Below are positions 4,010 through 5,464 of a stretch of DNA of 5,464 nucleotides, one piece after another; within the stretch, counting starts at the first letter, position 1; the number at the start of each line of letters is the position of its first letter. Below the pieces are notes generated by a model. That model was not told the DNA's origin and ran no database searches. It saw nothing but the letters and a program-made list of their open reading frames with translations. Source of the DNA: Acidimicrobiia bacterium (lineage in GTDB: Bacteria > Actinomycetota > Acidimicrobiia > Spongiisociales > UBA5794); assembly GCA_013001485.1 (NCBI GenBank), contig JABDMN010000326.1:1-5464 (forward strand), given 5' to 3'. The position numbers and the translations under genes were made by a program.

Positions 4010-5464
4010 GGCGTCCCTTCGACCAGCCACAGCATCGACAGCGCCGGTACGACCACGCGGCCATCGTGGAACCCCGGGGTCCCGCCCGTGATGAGGTCGA
4101 GTGGTTCCCGGACCCCGGCGGTTTCGAGGAGCGAATAGTCGAACGTCTGGTCTGTCGACGACCAGTTCGCAGCGCCCAGGAGGCCGTCACGTCGGAACAC
4201 CAGCACGTGCTCGTTGTCGTGAGTCAATGCAGTGGGATGGTTGTCGGCACGGAAGCGTCGGCTCGATGTCCGGAGAGCGATAAGCCGGCTCAGCTCTTGA
4301 TAGATGCGGCCCGACACCGACGTCTTGTCGTTGCGGGCCTCGGCTGCCGCCCAGTCCATCACCGGGCGGTGCATCCACCGGTTGTCGGCGGTCCACTCGG
4401 GGATGTCCCGATACGAGTAGTCGTTGGTCATCCCCAACTCGTCGCCCATCCACAGCAGGGGGATGCCGCCATAGGACAGGGCTACGGCGTGGAGCAGAAG
4501 GTGTCTGCGGATGGCCTCGTCGAGGGCGGCTTCGTCGCCCGACTTGAGCGCTGCTTCGATGCCGACAAGTGACGCAGCCGCTCCGGACATTCGAGCATCG
4601 CCGGTGACGGGATTGTCCTGGAACCTGGCACCTCGCGCCGGGCTCCCTGCGAACTCACCGGTGTAGTAGCTGTTGAGGAACGCCCGGTGAGCGAACGCAT
4701 CGAGCCCTACGGCACCGGCGTCCTCGGGCACTACGGCCCAGCCGATGTCGTCGTGCCACCGCACGTAGGTCACGTAGGTCGAATGTCTCGGATGCGGCTG
4801 CATCCGAGACAACGCCTGGGTCATCAAGCGTCCCTTGCCTTCGGCCAGCGCCGACCAGCTCATGACCATCAGCTGGTTGTGATAGGCGAGGTCACATTCC
4901 AAGTGGTCATCGTCGCCCAGGTATGGCACGAGGTTGTCAGGGGCCACGATCGCCTCTGCCTTGAACGCGACGGAAGGTGCTGCAATGGCCATGAGCGCTC
5001 GCCATGCCCGCAAGATCTGGTGGGACTCGGGCAGGTTCTGCGACGAGGTGCCGAGCTGCTTCCAAAGCCAGGGGACGGCGTCGAGGCGGATGACCTCGGC
5101 ACCTTTGTTGGCCAGGTTCAGCATCACGTCGAACATCTCCAGGAAGACGTCAGGGTTGGCGTAGTTGAGGTCCCACTGCCACTCGTGGAACGAGGTCCAC
5201 ACCCAGGACCCGAGTTCGTCGTCCCAGGTGAACGAACCCGGAGCTGTGTCGGGGAACACTTCCCACAAAGTCTCCTCGTACCTGTCTGGCATCTCGCGGT
5301 CCGGAAAGAGCCGGTAGTAGTCCCGGTACTTCTCGTCACCATCGATGGCCTGTTGCGCCCACTCATGTTCGCGAGCGGTGTGGTTGACGACGAGGTCGAC
5401 GCACAGGCTGATTCCCTTGGCTCGCAATGCAGTGGCAAGCTCGGCGAGGTCGTCGATGGTGCCC
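4006..5464 (-). CDS. Amylosucrase-like glycoside hydrolase (GH13 subfamily 4), 5'-partial
   Basis: The gene enters from the right edge; 485 C-terminal residues are visible and roughly 155-160 are missing, judged against Neisseria polysaccharea amylosucrase (636). A TTG at 5427 is only an internal Leu: the reading frame continues upstream with GTIDDLAELATA, which matches the family. Visible (alpha/beta)8-barrel marks are DLVVNHTAREHEW (barrel strand 3), QWDLNYANPDVF, EVIRLDAVPWLWKQLGT with the nucleophile Asp (codon 5080-5082), FKAEAIVAPDN with the acid/base Glu (4954-4956) and RWHDDIGW with the transition-state Asp (4750-4752). The nucleophile-to-Glu distance of 42 residues equals that of the Neisseria enzyme. 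GGIPLLWMGDELGMTND and DNRWMHRP follow, then a C-terminal beta-sandwich ending LSMLWLVEGTP. Amylosucrases split sucrose and add glucose to an alpha-1,4-glucan, releasing fructose; some relatives are plain sucrose hydrolases, which cannot be excluded. The start and promoter are outside the window. Confidence 0.88.
   Translation of the reverse strand, partial: GTIDDLAELATALRAKGISLCVDLVVNHTAREHEWAQQAIDGDEKYRDYYRLFPDREMPDRYEETLWEVFPDTAPGSFTWDDELGSWVWTSFHEWQWDLNYANPDVFLEMFDVMLNLANKGAEVIRLDAVPWLWKQLGTSSQNLPESHQILRAWRALMAIAAPSVAFKAEAIVAPDNLVPYLGDDDHLECDLAYHNQLMVMSWSALAEGKGRLMTQALSRMQPHPRHSTYVTYVRWHDDIGWAVVPEDAGAVGLDAFAHRAFLNSYYTGEFAGSPARGARFQDNPVTGDARMSGAAASLVGIEAALKSGDEAALDEAIRRHLLLHAVALSYGGIPLLWMGDELGMTNDYSYRDIPEWTADNRWMHRPVMDWAAAEARNDKTSVSGRIYQELSRLIALRTSSRRFRADNHPTALTHDNEHVLVFRRDGLLGAANWSSTDQTFDYSLLETAGVREPLDLITGGTPGFHDGRVVVPALSMLWLVEGTP
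4784..4811. repeat. Perfect 12-bp inverted repeat with 4-base loop inside the amylosucrase-like gene
   Basis: TGTCTCGGATGC (4784-4795) and GCATCCGAGACA (4800-4811) are exact reverse complements separated by GGCT. The repeat lies in codons for SRMQPHPRHS, about 32 bases (on the coding strand) before the codon of the transition-state Asp. No run of T follows on either strand, so it is not a classical terminator. In RNA it would form a strong hairpin, extended by a G-U closing the loop on the plus-strand version. A role is unknown. Confidence 0.85.

Noticed and set aside
4066..4572. Open frame of 168 residues antisense to the amylosucrase-like gene
   Set aside because: No family resemblance or ribosome site; composition typical of an antisense shadow of a conserved GH13 coding region.
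4762..4779. Perfect 9-bp tandem duplication CACGTAGGT x2 next to the 12-bp hairpin
   Set aside because: It is in frame and encodes TYV-TYV in STYVTYVRWHDDIGW, where the family already has a similar pattern (W-V-x-Y-V-R). The length around it agrees with the Neisseria enzyme, so it is not an inserted repeat; codon coincidence explains it.
5425..5427. TTG as the start of the amylosucrase-like protein
   Set aside because: The open frame continues to the window edge with family-like residues (GTIDDLAELATA), so the TTG is an internal Leu and the real start is outside.

Overview
The window is a compact, GC-rich stretch of bacterial chromosome, about 65% GC by eye. It most likely comes from an actinobacterium, possibly an Acidimicrobiia-type (Ilumatobacter-like) environmental lineage. 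The reasons are an F420-dependent DDN-family protein, the codon bias, the near absence of Shine-Dalgarno sites, and five starts that carry a TANNNT-6 nt-ATG signature typical of leaderless transcripts. The lineage is inference; no rRNA or marker gene is present. Nearly every base is coding and no gene-free stretch exceeds 45 bases.

Layout. Bases 2-169 (+) are the C-terminus of an unidentified membrane protein, probably a transporter. It overlaps by ATGA a LOG-family (lysine decarboxylase-like) nucleotide phosphoribohydrolase (166-699, +), followed by a LapA-domain small membrane protein (704-1024, +). One base further on, and convergent, lies an ABHD18-type alpha/beta hydrolase (1026-1964, -). 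A 33-base divergent gap separates it from a DDN-type deazaflavin-dependent oxidoreductase (1998-2426, +). That gene overlaps tail-to-tail by 10 bases with an LnuA/ANT(2'')-like nucleotidyltransferase (2417-2914, -), which is translationally coupled (GTGA overlap) to a crotonase-fold protein resembling Delta3-Delta2-enoyl-CoA isomerase (2911-3585, -). A 43-base divergent gap leads to an FlK-type acyl-CoA thioesterase (3629-4009, +). Its stop shares the palindrome CTAG with the stop of a GH13 amylosucrase-like enzyme (4006 to beyond the window end, -).

Genes working together. The clearest link is the crotonase and the FlK-like thioesterase, both acting on acyl-CoA and fired divergently from one 43-base region. 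The nucleotidyltransferase rides with the crotonase by translational coupling. The other neighbours look like unrelated metabolic and housekeeping genes in alternating orientation.

I see no defence system, mobile element, CRISPR array, RNA gene or multi-gene novel system. The most notable signals are the uniform leaderless-promoter signature, the back-to-back promoters, a perfect 12-bp inverted repeat inside the amylosucrase coding sequence, and active-site variations in several enzymes.
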